Position numbers and translations under genes: made by a program | Part shown: positions 37,535 through 50,500 of the stretch, piece after piece | Layout: each line of letters begins with the position of its first letter | Position numbering within the stretch: position 1 is the first letter of the stretch | DNA from: Tetrahymena elliotti 4EA | Lineage: Eukaryota > Ciliophora > Oligohymenophorea > Hymenostomatida > Tetrahymenidae | Direction: 5' to 3' | Assembly: GCA_000231825.2 (NCBI GenBank) | Contig: JH720294.1 | Location: 1,333,407 to 1,397,406, forward strand | Length of the DNA stretch: 64,000 nucleotides | Notes under the pieces: model-generated | Databases searched by the model: none | Told to the model about the DNA's origin: nothing | Seen by the model: the letters and a program-made list of their open reading frames with translations, nothing else

Positions 37535-38267
37535 ATGCCAAGAGTATTTGATCCAGAAAGAGATGATCCTACTGTGAAGCTACTTAAAGGAGTTACTACC
37601 TTTTTTGGAGAGCAAAAATATAAATTGAGTGAGAATGAAATAAATGAATTTATAAAAAATATGCTGAAAAGAGAGAGATATTCTTTAATGGTTTAAAAGT
37701 ATCTTCAAAATAAAATAGAATTCCCTGATATTATTGTTAAAAGTTCTTGTAATAAAGGACATTTCTATTTCAATACAAGCAACTACCCTTTTTAGTATTT
37801 TCCTTCTGATTATAATAAGTAGAAGAACGAAATTGTTCTTTGTAAAAATCAAATCAAAAATCTTTTAGAGCTACAAGAAAATTTAGACAGAGAGTTAACT
37901 CTTGCTTATGATCAAAATGTAGAAAAGAAAGATCTTTCTTAGGATGCTGATTTTGCTTGTTCTCAAATTAGAGCATGTAGAGTTTAGCTTGATAATTATA
38001 AAAAGCTTGATAACGATTCTAAAAAGTAAATCAGTCAAACTTGTGCTAGATTCTTATTTAGAGTAAATCATTGGTTTTTAAAATAATTAGAAATATAATA
38101 TTATCACATTCTAATTTCCTATTTGAATAATTTTTAAATTTATTTTATAAAAAAAGCACAAAGGCCCTAATCAAGACTAACTCCCTCATGATATGTGGGT
38201 TAGATATACTGAAAAAATATTAGATAAATTTGATTACTGTTATAATCTTACCTACCCTTTCAAGTGA
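37535..38267 (+). CDS. small soluble protein of unknown function (212 aa)
   Basis: Two exons, 37535-38062 and 38157-38267, with a 94-bp intron GTAAATCA...AAAAAG at phase 0. Reading straight through the intron would end the protein in a low-quality tail, while splicing restores HKGPNQDQLPHDMWVRYTEK and the end DYCYNLTYPFK. The protein starts MPRVFDPERDDP and is moderately charged. It has no signal peptide or membrane span. Its six cysteines are spread singly (SSCNKGH, LCKNQ, FACSQ, RACRV, QTCARF, DYCYN), without a zinc-finger arrangement. The middle is Gln/Asn/Leu helical. I do not recognise the family. The balanced composition, without poly-Q, suggests a conserved gene. Confidence 0.75.
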
Positions 38268-39026
38268 TTTATTTATCTGTCTGTATAAAAATATTAACTA
38301 ACTAATTAACTTAAAAAGCTTTTTGAAGAAAAGAAAGCTACAATGCTTCATAGATAAAAATCTTTTCATTTAAAAAAAATTATTTTACTTTTTATTTATG
38401 TTTAGAATCAATTTTTTAGAAATTATCTATCAGCTATTATATTTATTTTAATTCAAATTTATTGTAGATCTTCTTAAATTAATCCAATCTTTTATAAATT
38501 TAATTTTCGTATTTGATTTTTTTAATATATCAGCATTTTTAAAATGTTGGGAAGGGATAGGTATTAATTAGTTAAAATTTTATAGTATGTTTTATATTTC
38601 GTGATTAATAATTTTATTTTTAAATGGTAGAGGTTAAAATTAAACCCTATTTTTTAAGAGTCTTTAAAATTAATTATCCTATTATAATAGTATAATTCTT
38701 AAAAATAATAATATTCTTAGATCCATCTCTAAGAGATGTTAAATTTATTAGAATTTTTCAATTAAATTACTACAGTTTTTTAATTAGAACAATTAATTTA
38801 AATAATAATACATTTTTCTTTTTTTTCTTTTTTTCCTTAGCTTTACAAAAACATATTTATGTTACTCATAAGTGAATGTGCTGATGTAAGTGTAATAAGC
38901 AGGGTAATTAGTGATTATTGCCTGACGAAAAATACGTAAATATATAATTGTTTACAAGTTAATTTATCTAATTTTTGTTGCATTAGATATCTATAAACAA
39001 AAAAATAAGAAAAGATTAACTTGAAA
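38268..39026. other. intergenic spacer
   Basis: About 0.76 kb before the first OSCA-like gene. A more GC-rich patch at about 38860-38940 stands out slightly but folds into no RNA I recognise and has no convincing frame. The rest is AT-rich. Confidence 0.5.
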
Positions 39027-42000
39027 ATGAATGAAAATTTGATTCAAGATGAAATAGAAGTTGATGAAAATTTAGCAAAAGAATTACAGGCAATTATATA
39101 TAAATACAGAAGGCATATATAGAAATAGAGTAATTATATTAATGATTCTACATTTAGAAGTATGAAGTAGAAAGACCCTGAATCATTTTAGAATGAGTAT
39201 TCCATGTCTAAGTTTCCAGGTGATGTAGAAGAGGCAAAACAAAAGAAAAAAAATTATACAATAAATTAGATCTATTTAAATAAAAAGAAGAAAATAGATT
39301 GGTTATTTTTTAACATTTACAATCAATCTTATTTGATAGAAACCTATGGAATGGGTGTTCCACTGTTTTTTACTATGATGAAAATGACCATTAGTGTGTT
39401 AATGCTTTTATTTTTAATAAATCTCTACACAGGATTAAATTAGTTTAATGTATGTAAAACTGATTAGTGCTATAGTTATATAGGTGGAGGCTTAGGGATT
39501 ATAGATATTGTTAATATGCCCAGCGATTTTATGATAAGTCTTTCGTTTGGTATATGGGTTGTTTATAGCTACATTTTAAAATTGTATATATATAAAATCT
39601 GTAATTAAGATGATGAAATAAGAAAAGATTATGCTGCTAAATCAAATTAAATTATCCTTAAATACTTTTCAAAAGGTTTATCAAATTAATAGGTAGAAGA
39701 GAGACTCACTTAAAAATTTTATGAATATATATAAAGGGAAAATATTGGGATTCTTAATGAAGATATGAATATTACATTATCCAATGTTACTCCAATAACT
39801 AATTTTTACAAAATATCTAAAAAAATTAAGGCCACCAATAAACTATATATGAAAATCATTAAGAAATTAAAATTGTTAGATGAAAATATTATGAGGCCTT
39901 AATAAAGCTAAGATATTAGAAGACCTAACCGTTTTTAGTCTATATCTTTGGCCAACAGCATTAACTTTAACTAAAATGAGGATTAGACTTCAAACAAATC
40001 ATAATAAAATGAAGAATAAACTTAAAACAAATTATAATACAATGAGGATTAGACTTAAAATGAGGATTAAAATTAATAGAAATTATAATCAGATGAGGAT
40101 TAAAATGAAAACAAATTATTATAAATTGAAGATTAGACTAAAGACTAAATGAAGAGTTTTATGAATTAAAAAGAAAAAGAAGATAATAATTAGGAAGATG
40201 AGTCAGATAGTAAAGAATAATAATTATGTGGAGATAAATAATAAAATATCAATTTAGAATCTAATTTACAAAACAAAATTGATGATCAATTATTAGGAGA
40301 AAAAGATATTGTAGGAGAATTATCAGAAGAATAGAAAAATGAAGTTAAATAAAATGAATATAATTCATAAATATTTCCAGATGTTTATGATTATAGATAT
40401 TTAATGGATGATGCAGAATAAAATAACCAGCTTAGTAGCCATGTCTCTAAGGATGATAGGATTTAAATTGTTGATTTATTTTATTGCAAATAAATTTTGG
40501 TAAAATAATATGAGAAAAAAATTAAACAGCTTACAAAACTGTTAAAAAAATACTAATAAAAGAAATAATAATTGCAAGATGAATATGTCTCAAGCAAAAC
40601 TCTATCTTCTTCTTATATAATTAAATGCAAGAGTCTTTAATAAAAGAACTTGATACTTATTTTTTTAAAACCATAAAATCAATTTAAAAGCTTTTTCTAA
40701 AAAGCTAAATATATTTTCAGAAAAAATAACTCTTCATACACATTAGATAGATATTATCCTTAAGGTGCAACACACTTAAACATAAATTGGTAGACAATAG
40801 GAATAGAATTGCAAGATAAATTATAAAAATAAGTGCTAGTCTAAATTCTAGGTTTTGTCCAGTTTGTGCTCTCGTTTGTATTTATTTATTTTATTTATGC
40901 AGAAAAATCTGATAATGATTCAAGTACAGAAGGCAGTAGAAAAGAATAATATTTGAAAAAAGCTCTTTTTTCTTTTGTTTTAACCTTATTCTATTTGATA
41001 AGTGAAAATATTTATGATTTATATTCTAATCACATGATCATTTCTATGAACTCAAAACGAACTTTGCTCTATATGCAAAACTTATTCTTTTTTTACTCAC
41101 TCTATTACATCATTCTTCCTCTAACATCTGTTATTATTTATGGAAATATGCAACTACTTTCATCTTAAAATGAAGTAGATTTTACTCCATTCTAGTAAAT
41201 TCACCCTTTTCAAATATTTGTTACTAATTTTCTCGTAGCTGCGACCCTCTTCAGTCTAAAAGTAATTTCAAATATTTTTTTTATCAAATACCTTAAATCT
41301 TCATTAATTAAGACCCCAAAAAAATTTCTTTTTTTTCAGAAATTATAACTATCTCAAATTTTGAAATTTCTTGTCCTTAAATTTAAGTGGCCTTCATATT
41401 TGAGTATTTGCTGTCATTAAATTTTTAAAAATATTTTAATTCATTTAATCAAATAATTTAATTTGTTTTTTAAAAATATTTTAGTCAATATTTCCAGTAA
41501 AGTTGATTAAGAGAAAACTAATACAATATTATTACTTGAAAACATAAAGATACCTAAAAAAAACACAATACGAATTGAACAAGATATTTAGAAGGTAAAA
41601 ATTTAGATTGGAAGACTGCACTTTATCATTATTTAATCTACTGGTAATAACTATTCCATTCACTTTCTGCCTGCCTATATTGCTTATCTTACCTATCTTT
41701 TATTTATTTGTGATGTACTTTGCTTTTAAGTATCAATACTTAATGGTTTTAAGACCTAAATATTATTGTAAGTCAATACACAAAAAGACAAGCAAAATCT
41801 TTGCAAACTATATTCAAAGAGTTTCATTTTTATCTTACATATTCTTTACATCAAATATTTTCTTATTAGCAAGTGGTATCATTTTCTATGCAGTATATTC
41901 TGTGACTGAAACATTCGTAGTTCTGTATATAAAATATAACTTTAAGAAGAAGTAAGCTTCTAGATTTGAGTTTATCAACAATATGATAGGACATTTCTAA

Positions 42001-42360
42001 GATGAAAAAAAGACTGAGCTTACAGCCTAACTTGGCTAGGCTGTAGAATAATATTGTAAATTAATAAATTAAATATTTTACTAAAATTACATTCTATTTT
42101 TTTTAAATAAAGAATATTTTACTTAGAGTGTCACTCAAAGCAGTACACAGTCAAGAGTATTCTATTATAATTAATAATAAATCCATACAATGTCGGATTA
42201 AATTTCCTAAACTGATTCATAGTTTAGAATATTAGGAAGATCTGAGACTTAGTTTAATCCTCAAAAAAACAAGAAATTTCATTATTCCTTCATGCTTTAA
42301 TACTAAAAATATAAATATATCTTAGACTAATCCAAACTTTTTCATAGCCAAAAAGTCTGA
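39027..42360 (+). CDS. OSCA/TMEM63 (CSC1)-like polytopic membrane protein, copy 1
   Basis: Three exons, 39027-41403, 41498-42055 and 42113-42360, phase-consistent, 1,060 aa, TGA 42358-42360. Start chosen because MNENLIQDE aligns with MKDKLIQNE of copy 2. After a charged N-terminus come two spans (about residues 110-135 and 165-190). A cytosolic loop of about 400 residues follows, with 11-residue NEDQT.NKLQ repeats. Next come a short INWQTIGIELQDK segment, equivalent to the W-x-N-L-G motif of OSCA/TMEM63, and about eight more spans. The span ending FKYQYLMVLRP matches the KYq(L)lyV segment near the family's last helices. By family these are mechanically or osmotically gated cation channels; that activity is inferred. 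Tandem with the gene at 43507. Confidence 0.6.
39970..40150 (+). repeat. 33-bp in-frame repeat in OSCA-like copy 1
   Basis: AATGAGGATTAGACTTAAAA-type units start near 39975, 40008, 40041, 40059 and 40092. The spacing is 33 bp with one 18-bp step. They encode NEDQTQNKLQQ-like peptides in the cytosolic loop. Confidence 0.8.
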
Positions 42361-43506
42361 AATGTTATAATTCAAAAGAAAAACCTATTTGAAAATCATA
42401 TTTATTTCATATCTATTGCTTCAAAATTAAAATTATTCAGTAAATAGATATAATTTATAATATTCGTAAATTTATTATTTATTTTCTTTAACACAATATA
42501 AAGAAGATTTTTTTATGAATTGAGTTCATTCTAATTTAAGTTTAGTAAAATTTGTTATAAAAATTTCTTCCATTTTCTGATTAATATAATTTATTAAAGT
42601 TACATGAAGTAGTTTTAACTGAATAAAAAATTTCATATTTCCTTTCTGCTGCTGAAAATTAAAAAATTTAATTGGAAGACTATTTTAAGCAAGATTTCAA
42701 CTAACTAGCAGAATCTTTAGAATAAATCAATAAAAAGAAAAAAATCCATTTTTATTAAAGAACAAAATTTATAAAAGATAAACCCAAAATATTTATTTGT
42801 AAATGTTATTGATTTTGCAGTTTAATTCTTTATTTATGAATTTTTATTTGAAATGATCTTTCTTGTTAATAAATTTAAATTGAGGATTAAAGATGTCGAT
42901 ATAATGTCATATCTATTTTTTATTATACAATGGTGTAAATTTAGTTGACCAAAAATGTTCTGGTAAAATTAAAAATAAAGCTTCAAATATAAGATTAACC
43001 TTTTCTTCATTTTGAGTATAATGTATGTTTTACAATCTTCATGAATTGTTAAATTTTTATTTAGAATATAAAAATTAGGCAAAAAATAAAAAAGAAATAG
43101 CGAATATCTTTAATACTGTTAATATATTTATGATTTATTCAGATCCATTAAAAAAAAAACATTTAAAATCTATTTTATTTATAAATTTGAAAATTGATTA
43201 CATTTTCTCTAATTAAGATTAATTAGTCAAAATATATAATTGTTTGTGAGTTTGATGTTTGATGGTAAGTTTTTTATTTTATAGATGATTATATTTTTTG
43301 ATTGGAATTATGTAAATGAGATGAGTTTTTGCTTATGGCTAATATGATGTTTAGACGATTACTTCTGGCTAATTAAGAATAAAATAGATGACCAGAAAAA
43401 ATATTTACTATCAAGTAAGCAAATTATAAATTTTGAGAATAAATTAAAATCAAAAAGAGTAAAGGATGCTTGATTTATTATAATTAAAAGAAAACATATT
43501 TTAATC
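42361..43506. other. intergenic spacer between the OSCA-like copies
   Basis: About 1.15 kb of AT-rich spacer. No gene, RNA or array repeat seen. Confidence 0.55.
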
Positions 43507-46500
43507 ATGAAAGATAAATTGATTCAAAATGAAAATGATTAAAGACAAATAATAGCTGGGGAATTATAAAATATTATTTAGAAATGTAGAAAAACTATTT
43601 AAAGAAACAGTAAATATATTTTAGAATAGAACTTTAGCATAACTATGCAAAAAGAGGCTAAGATGTCTTACAATATTGAGTACGCAATTTCTAGATTTCC
43701 TGGAGATATAAATGAAGCTAAGGAAAAGAAGAAGAATAAAACAATTCAATAGATCTACAATCACAAAACAAAAGAAGAATTAGATTGGTTGTTTTTTGAC
43801 CTCTACAAATAAAATTAAATCACATAAAAATATGGGATGGGAGTGCCTTTGTTGTTTACAATTATGAAAATGATTATATCTGTTTTCCTCATTTTATTTT
43901 TAATTAATCTGTATCCAGGCCTAAAACAGTTAAAATAATGTAAAAACAATTATTGTTACAGCTACATAGTTGGGAGTATTGGAATTATTGATATTCCTTA
44001 ACTTCCAAATTAAGCTATGAATAATATTTCATTTGTTATATGGTTAGTATTCAGCTATTTCTTGGAGTACTATATTAGTTAAATATGCAAACAGGTAGAT
44101 GAAAGTAAATTAGAACAAGAACCTTAGTCAAATCAAATAGTTCTGAAGTATTTTCCAAAGGGATTAAGTTAAGAAGAAATTGATGAAGTTTTAACTTAAG
44201 AATTCAATCGATATTTAGAAAAAGAAAATGTGGAAATGCAAAATATAAATATGAACATAGAAGTAGAAAATTCAATTCAGATAGATGATTATTACAAGTA
44301 AACTAAATTATTAAAGGAAATCACTAAACTATACATGAAAATCATAAAATTAATTATTAAAATTGATCCATAAAGCATGCATCCACCTTACTCAAATCAT
44401 AAATAAGATTTTAGAGTTTACAATTCAGCCTCATTGAATAAATAGCAGAATTCATAATAAGAAAATGAAAACAAATCTTTTTTATAAATCTAATCCATTA
44501 AATAAAATTAAAACTAAATTGACGAAATTGATAATGAGGAGGATTTCGATGATTTTTTTGAAGAATAGAAAAACCAAAAATCCTCTTTTCAAGAAATAAA
44601 TTAACAAAAGAATTCAGATTACCTTTAATTAAAAAATTAAATAGATCTTCAAATCAGAAATTCAGAAAATCTTTAATTCACAAATGTAATAAATCAATAA
44701 ATGAGAAGTTCAGAAAATCTTTATTAAAATAATTCAATTAAGCATGAAATAAAAAGTTAAGAAAATCAATTCAAAAATCCAATAAATCTTGAAATAAAAA
44801 GTTCAGACAATTTTTATTTTCATAATTCAATAAATTAATAAATGAGAAATTCGGAAAATCTTAATTAAAATAATTCAATTCAGCGTGAAATAAAAAATTA
44901 AGAAAATTGTGAATTCAAAAATTCAATAAATATCTCAATCAGAAATTCAGAAAATCTTTATTAAAACAATTCAATAAATCATGAAATAAAAAGTTAAGAA
45001 AATCTTTAATTCAAAAACTCAATAAATCTTTAAATGAGAAATTCAGAAAATCTTTAAAACTAAGAAAACTTTGAAAGAGATTAAGAAAATTATGAAATAG
45101 ATTAAGTAGAACTAAATAGCTTTTCTAGTGAAAATGAAAGAGAAAATTGTTTAGAGTTAGATTGGTGTAGTTAGTTTTTGGAATAAAATAACAAAAAAGT
45201 GAAAAAGCTAAATAAATTATTAATAAAATATTAAAAGAAAAAGGAAACTTTGTAAATGCTGTCCAATTCCAAAAAAATATTATCTTCTTCTTACATTATA
45301 AAATGCTCTAGCATTTAATAAAAAAACATGCTTTTAATTCTCTTAAAATCATAAAATCCTTTTAGGAGCTGTTTTGAAAAGTTAAAATATATTTTCAGGA
45401 AAAAGAGTTCATTATTTTCACTAAATAGATATTTTGTTGAAGATTCAACTCATTAAAATTTGAATTGGAAAACCGTGGGTTTGGAGCTTTAAAATAGATT
45501 TAAAAAATAGATTTTAGTTTAAATCTTAGGCACATTTTTGTTCGTTTTATCTATTATTATACTTTATGGCATATATTTGGATAAAATAAATAATGAATAA
45601 AATAAAGAAAAGAATTTCATATGGTATTTAACTAAAGCATTAGTTGCTGCTTCATAGACAACATTTTATTTGGTTAGTGAAAAAATATATGATAATTATG
45701 CTCACCACATGGTTACTTCTTTGTAATCAAAAAGAGTTTTGCTTTACTTAGAAAATATATTCTTTTTCTATTCTCTTTACTATATTTATTTCCCTCTGTT
45801 TAGCTTAATTTTCTTTGGCTACTTTTAGCTTCTAAATTAAAAAGTTTATAATAAAAATAATAATACCCTAATAGATAATCTTTAACTTTTCGATACCTTT
45901 TAGACTAATTTTTTGATTGCATCAGCTCTCTTTTTTTTGAAGGTAAAACTTATTTTTACAAATACAACAATTAAAATATTCATTCATTTTATCATAATAA
46001 AGTCTTTGTTTCCTTTGAAGTATTTGCTTTCTAAGTTGAAGTAATATTACTATCAAAAATCAAAAAGATACCTTAAAAAAACTTAACATGAACTAGATAA
46101 GATTTTTAAAAGATAAAAATTTAGATTAGAAGATTGTACTTTGTCTTTATTTAATTTATTAGCTATTTCAATACCTTTTACTTTTTGTCTTCCAGTAGCT
46201 TTAATATTACCTATTACCCTTCTTATTATAATGTATTTTGTTTTCAAATATTAATACTTGATGATTTTTAGACCAGCGTTTTATAGTAAGTTGATTCTCC
46301 AAAAAGCTGCAAAAAAATTTGCTGCGTATATCTAAAGAATAGCTTTTTTATCTTACATATTTTTCACATCTGATATCTTAGTGTGTATAGGTGGAATGGG
46401 ATTCTATATTTCTATTTTTTTATTGGAAACTTCAATATTCATATTCAAGGGTATTAACTACCAATAATAATCAATGAAACATTAATTTATTGATTCTGCT

Positions 46501-46880
46501 TTAGGTTACTTTAAAGAATAAAAGAATAATCATTTATAAAATTAACTTAATTTGGCTGTTGAATCTTATTGTAAAATAAATATTATTTTTTTTAAAAAAC
46601 TTCTAAATTTTTTCTCTTTTTATTAAAAGAATAGCTAAACTCCAAGGAAAATAGCTAATCTTAATCTAAAATTTTTTATTTTAATTAATAACCTATTCAA
46701 GATGCTACTTTAATGAGCTAACTTTCTTAGACTGAATCAAAATAATTCTAATCAGATAATTAAATTAGTCACTTCATCTAATTTAACAAGAAATCTCTTG
46801 AATACTCTTACATTTAATCCTATTAGCGCTTTTAACAATCTATAGAAAATCTAAAAACCTTTCACTTCTAATAACCATGA
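43507..46880 (+). CDS. OSCA/TMEM63 (CSC1)-like polytopic membrane protein, copy 2
   Basis: Two exons, 43507-46570 and 46630-46880, with a 59-bp intron GTAAAATA...AAAAG, 1,104 aa, TGA 46878-46880. Collinear with copy 1: SRFPGD near residue 58, KYGMGVPLLFT at the first span, SSSYIIKC before the core, YIFRKKSS, NLNWKTVGLELQ, SEKIYDNY, FRLEDCTLSLFN, FKYQYLMIFRP and AFLSYIFFTSD. The cytosolic loop carries a 16-residue repeat array in place of copy 1's 11-residue repeat. It has a Q/S-rich C-tail. The second intron of copy 1 is present here at the same place (TAT T|AA), but its first intron (41404-41497) is absent. Channel function is inferred only from the family resemblance. Confidence 0.6.
44650..45075 (+). 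repeat. 48-bp in-frame repeat in OSCA-like copy 2
   Basis: The landmark TTCAGAAAAT/TTAAGAAAAT begins at 44661, 44709, 44757, 44802, 44850, 44898, 44946, 44994 and 45042. All intervals are 48 bp except one of 45. Each encodes a 16-residue unit of the form (I/M)(R/K)(N/S)(S/Q)EN....NSIN. Two unit types, RNSENLYQNNSI and KSQENLQFKNSI, tend to alternate. Confidence 0.92.
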
Positions 46881-47591
46881 CCAAGAATTTCAATAAAAAA
46901 TTCACTTTTTTTAATTTCTATCAGAGCTATTTTCAAATAAAACTTCTTCACTATTAAAATTAAGCATTTAGTGTAGAGTTACTAGATAGATTTCAATTTA
47001 TTAAAAGTTAATTAAAAATTTTCATTCAAATTACAATTCAAAGAAGGGACAATAGATATTTCTTCAGATAATTAATATACATACTAATTATATATATCCC
47101 ATAGAGATGCTTAACCAATATGAGAAAAGTTGGATTACTAAAATTCTCAAAAATCTCTGATGATAAAATTAATTTAATTACTATTTTGAATGTCAAAAAA
47201 TTTTATATTTTTCTTTCAATTTATATTTTAAAAATGTAAGAAATTTACTAAGGCAAGACCTTAAATTCTCAAATTCGGTTATCTTGTCTGTATTTAACAC
47301 TCTTATTCACTGGAAAAAATATTTTTGAAAATCAACAAAAATTAAAAAAAAAGCAGAATATTTGATGAATAAACCCTAGAAAAAAATATTCTTCTTTATC
47401 AATAATATGTAGATAGATAGATAGATGTCCATTGAATAGACTCAAGTTTTAAAGTTTTTAAAAACAAAATAAATGCTGAATGACTTGACTTGTAAATGGA
47501 AATGAAAAATTCTATTAGAATATGGAAATATAAACTATTTACAAAAAAGGAAGGAAATTAATTAAGTTTAGTTTAGTTAGTTTTTAAAAGA
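46881..47591. other. convergent intergenic spacer
   Basis: About 0.7 kb between the 3' ends of OSCA-like copy 2 (+) and the ankyrin gene (-). Contains (AGAT)4 at 47411-47426. Nothing else supported. Confidence 0.55.
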
Positions 47592-50500
47592 TCATTAGAT
47601 TTGATATTTTTCTAGGTTTTGTTTGATAGTAAATGGACTGATTAATTCTTTAGCAGCTCTGTATTTATTACTTTCTGCATTCTATAATTTATTTTGGTTT
47701 ACTTCATCATTAAATTCTTCATCATCTGTAACATTTTCTTCTCCAAACTAAGTATTGTTTCTTGCTTGCACATGTTTGAATTGAATTTCTTATTATTAAT
47801 ACTAATTAGGCTTTATTTAGTTATTTTAACTGGTATTTTAAGAGTATTACTATATTTATTTGTTAAATGTATTTGGAAGCTGTTTCTAAAAAGCTTGTTA
47901 CGGAATACAGTAGTATTATTATTGTTATTATTACTAATTATATACTTATTTTTGAGTATTTTTAGATGTTTGGAAATTACTTAATATGTTTCTTTTTGAA
48001 TCTAAATCATCTTCACCAATATCTCCTTGTAATTACTTATTTGACTCTTATATCATTTAAGGACCTGAAAGTTGTTTTTCTTTCTTGAATTATCTCATAT
48101 CGGTTTATTGTTTAGAAACATTTTAATTTTTTTAATTTTGATTACTAAAATTTTAAAATTAATTATTATAGCTAATAGTATTTGTTTGATTTTGTTGTTT
48201 TGAATTTAGCCATTAACTAGCCATTTTATTAGTATCAATAATATTCAAAGTAGGTTGATTGTAATTTTTGTTAGAGTCTTGCAATAATTGTTTTCTGTCA
48301 TAATTGTCTTTTTTAATTGGCAAATTCTAAAAATGTTATTGATTCTAATTCATAGCTGGTTTATTTTATTGAACTGATATAAAACTGTTTGCATGCTAAG
48401 AATAAGAATTGTTTTACTGTTTCTCAATAGCTGAAATATTTGCACTATTAAATATATTTTATTGGTTGATGAAAGATTATGTCTAATTTATGAATGAGTT
48501 ACTAGAACCATTTCTTATCATATTTGATTTATTTAACAAAGGACTCATAGATATTTATGAAAAACTTAAGTCTTTGTTATTGTTTGTATTTATAAATGAT
48601 ACATTAGGAGTTATTATTGTTTTCTGATTTGAAATATCTTCATTTTAATTTCCTCTTTATTCATTTAAAAGTGATTAAAATGTTTGATGGTTTCTCTTTT
48701 CATTTTATGATGTGTTTAGCTTACGTATATTAGGGATTTGCATACCATTTATTCTCTACAAATCATTTAATTTTTAATCTTTATGACTTATCAGATCTAT
48801 ACTTATTTCTAAGGATTCATTAGGGTTATTCATTGAAATTTTCTTTTACATTTAAAATGGTTGCATTTACTATTATTTGTTAAAATCATAATTATTTAAT
48901 ATTCCATTGAGTTTTCTTTAAGGATTATTTTCATTTTATCTTTGATTGATGAATGATGTTTGGTCTAAGTTGGATTGATCTGATACTAAAGAAATCGTTG
49001 ATGAATCATTTTTAAAAATATTCAGATTTCTATTTTCAATTTAATTTCTTTAAATATTATTATTGCTGACATTTCTTTTATTCTCATTTAATTCCTTGTT
49101 GTAGGTATTTTCTGTGTTGTAGTTATTAAGATTTACATGAGGTCTTATGTTTTATGATAGAGCTCTTTAGTGATTGACAATACTTTTATTATTTTCGCTT
49201 GTAAGATTAGTTGATTTTTATGAAGATTAATCATTTACCATTTGAATTTAGCTTAAATTTAATGTTTTAGTTGGAGGAAAGTAGTTTAGACTTACATCAT
49301 GCTTGTAAGATACAGGACTTACATTATTTTCAAATTAATTTAAAGGAGAATTTATATTGGTTTTTGATTTATGATACCCATTTTACATTTATACAAATTT
49401 TATGTTGGTTTAATTACTATTTATTTATCTTGGTTAAGGAGAAACTGATTTTTATTTAATTAAATGATAAGGCTGTTCGATTTAATTATAAGCAAAATTT
49501 GTTTGTAAATATTGAAAAGTTTAAAATGATTCAAAATCATACAGAATTTTCTCAGAATAATGATCTTCTTTGTGACATTTAACATATTATTCTTTCAAAG
49601 TATAATTATTATTTGATCTACCAAATGGAGAATATGAATTAAATGCACCTTGCCTTCTATTCATTTCTCGCTTTTTGTTGTTAGGAGTACCATCATCTTA
49701 TTAGTTTTGTACAAAAGAAAAAGGTGAGAATGATCGAGAGCGATCCTTGACAATAAGAGGCTCTTCAGTTTTAATGCATTAGTATGGACTTTTTATTTTT
49801 ATGGAAAAAGAAGACAATATTTTTTGTTTAATTTCTATAAAATTGAAGATCTCAAAAAGTCTCAGCATTCTTATTAAGCACTCAAACATTTCAAGTGAAG
49901 TCATTGGTTTAGTGTCAACACTATCTTCATTGTCAGAACACTGAGAATCTGAATTAATTGAAGAATTTAAAGAAATACAAGAAGGAGATTTTGAGGCATT
50001 TCTACTTATACTAGTTTGATTAAAATATTTATTGTAAACATTATTTGTTTTTATGCAAGTGCTGTTTGGAGTAGCTTTTGTTCTACTTTAAAAAGGAGAT
50101 TTAGATAAATGAGGAGAATTTGCTGTTCTTTAAAAAGGAGAGCATTGTGGTGTTACATTCTGAGAATTTTTAAAATATTAATTTTATTTTGAGTTTGTTT
50201 AATGATAGTTTGAACGAAGTCCTGTTTGTATTGCTTAGACACTGTTAACTTCAGAAAAGCTCTAGATTCTGCTTCTTGGAGAGACCATTTGAGAATCAAG
50301 GGTTATTTCTCCTTGATAATAGCAGCTATTTCTGATTACTTGAATAAATTATTCAAATATTTCTTGTAGGATATTTGGAATAATTAATCCTTATTTTTTC
50401 AAAGCATCTTTTGAACTGAAATCACTCTTTTCAAAACTAAGAAATTCACTTAGAATGTATATGTTCATAGGGAGAACTTCGCTTTGAAAGTGAATTTAGT

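Noticed and set aside
38860..38940. Possible tRNA or small RNA in a slightly GC-richer patch
   Set aside because: No A-box/B-box or cloverleaf could be built; no T-loop GTTCRANNC in the right place.
47694..47984. Plus-strand hydrophobic frame resembling a membrane protein
   Set aside because: Antisense to the Gln/Asn-rich C-terminus of the 1,794-residue ankyrin protein, which reads in one unbroken frame.
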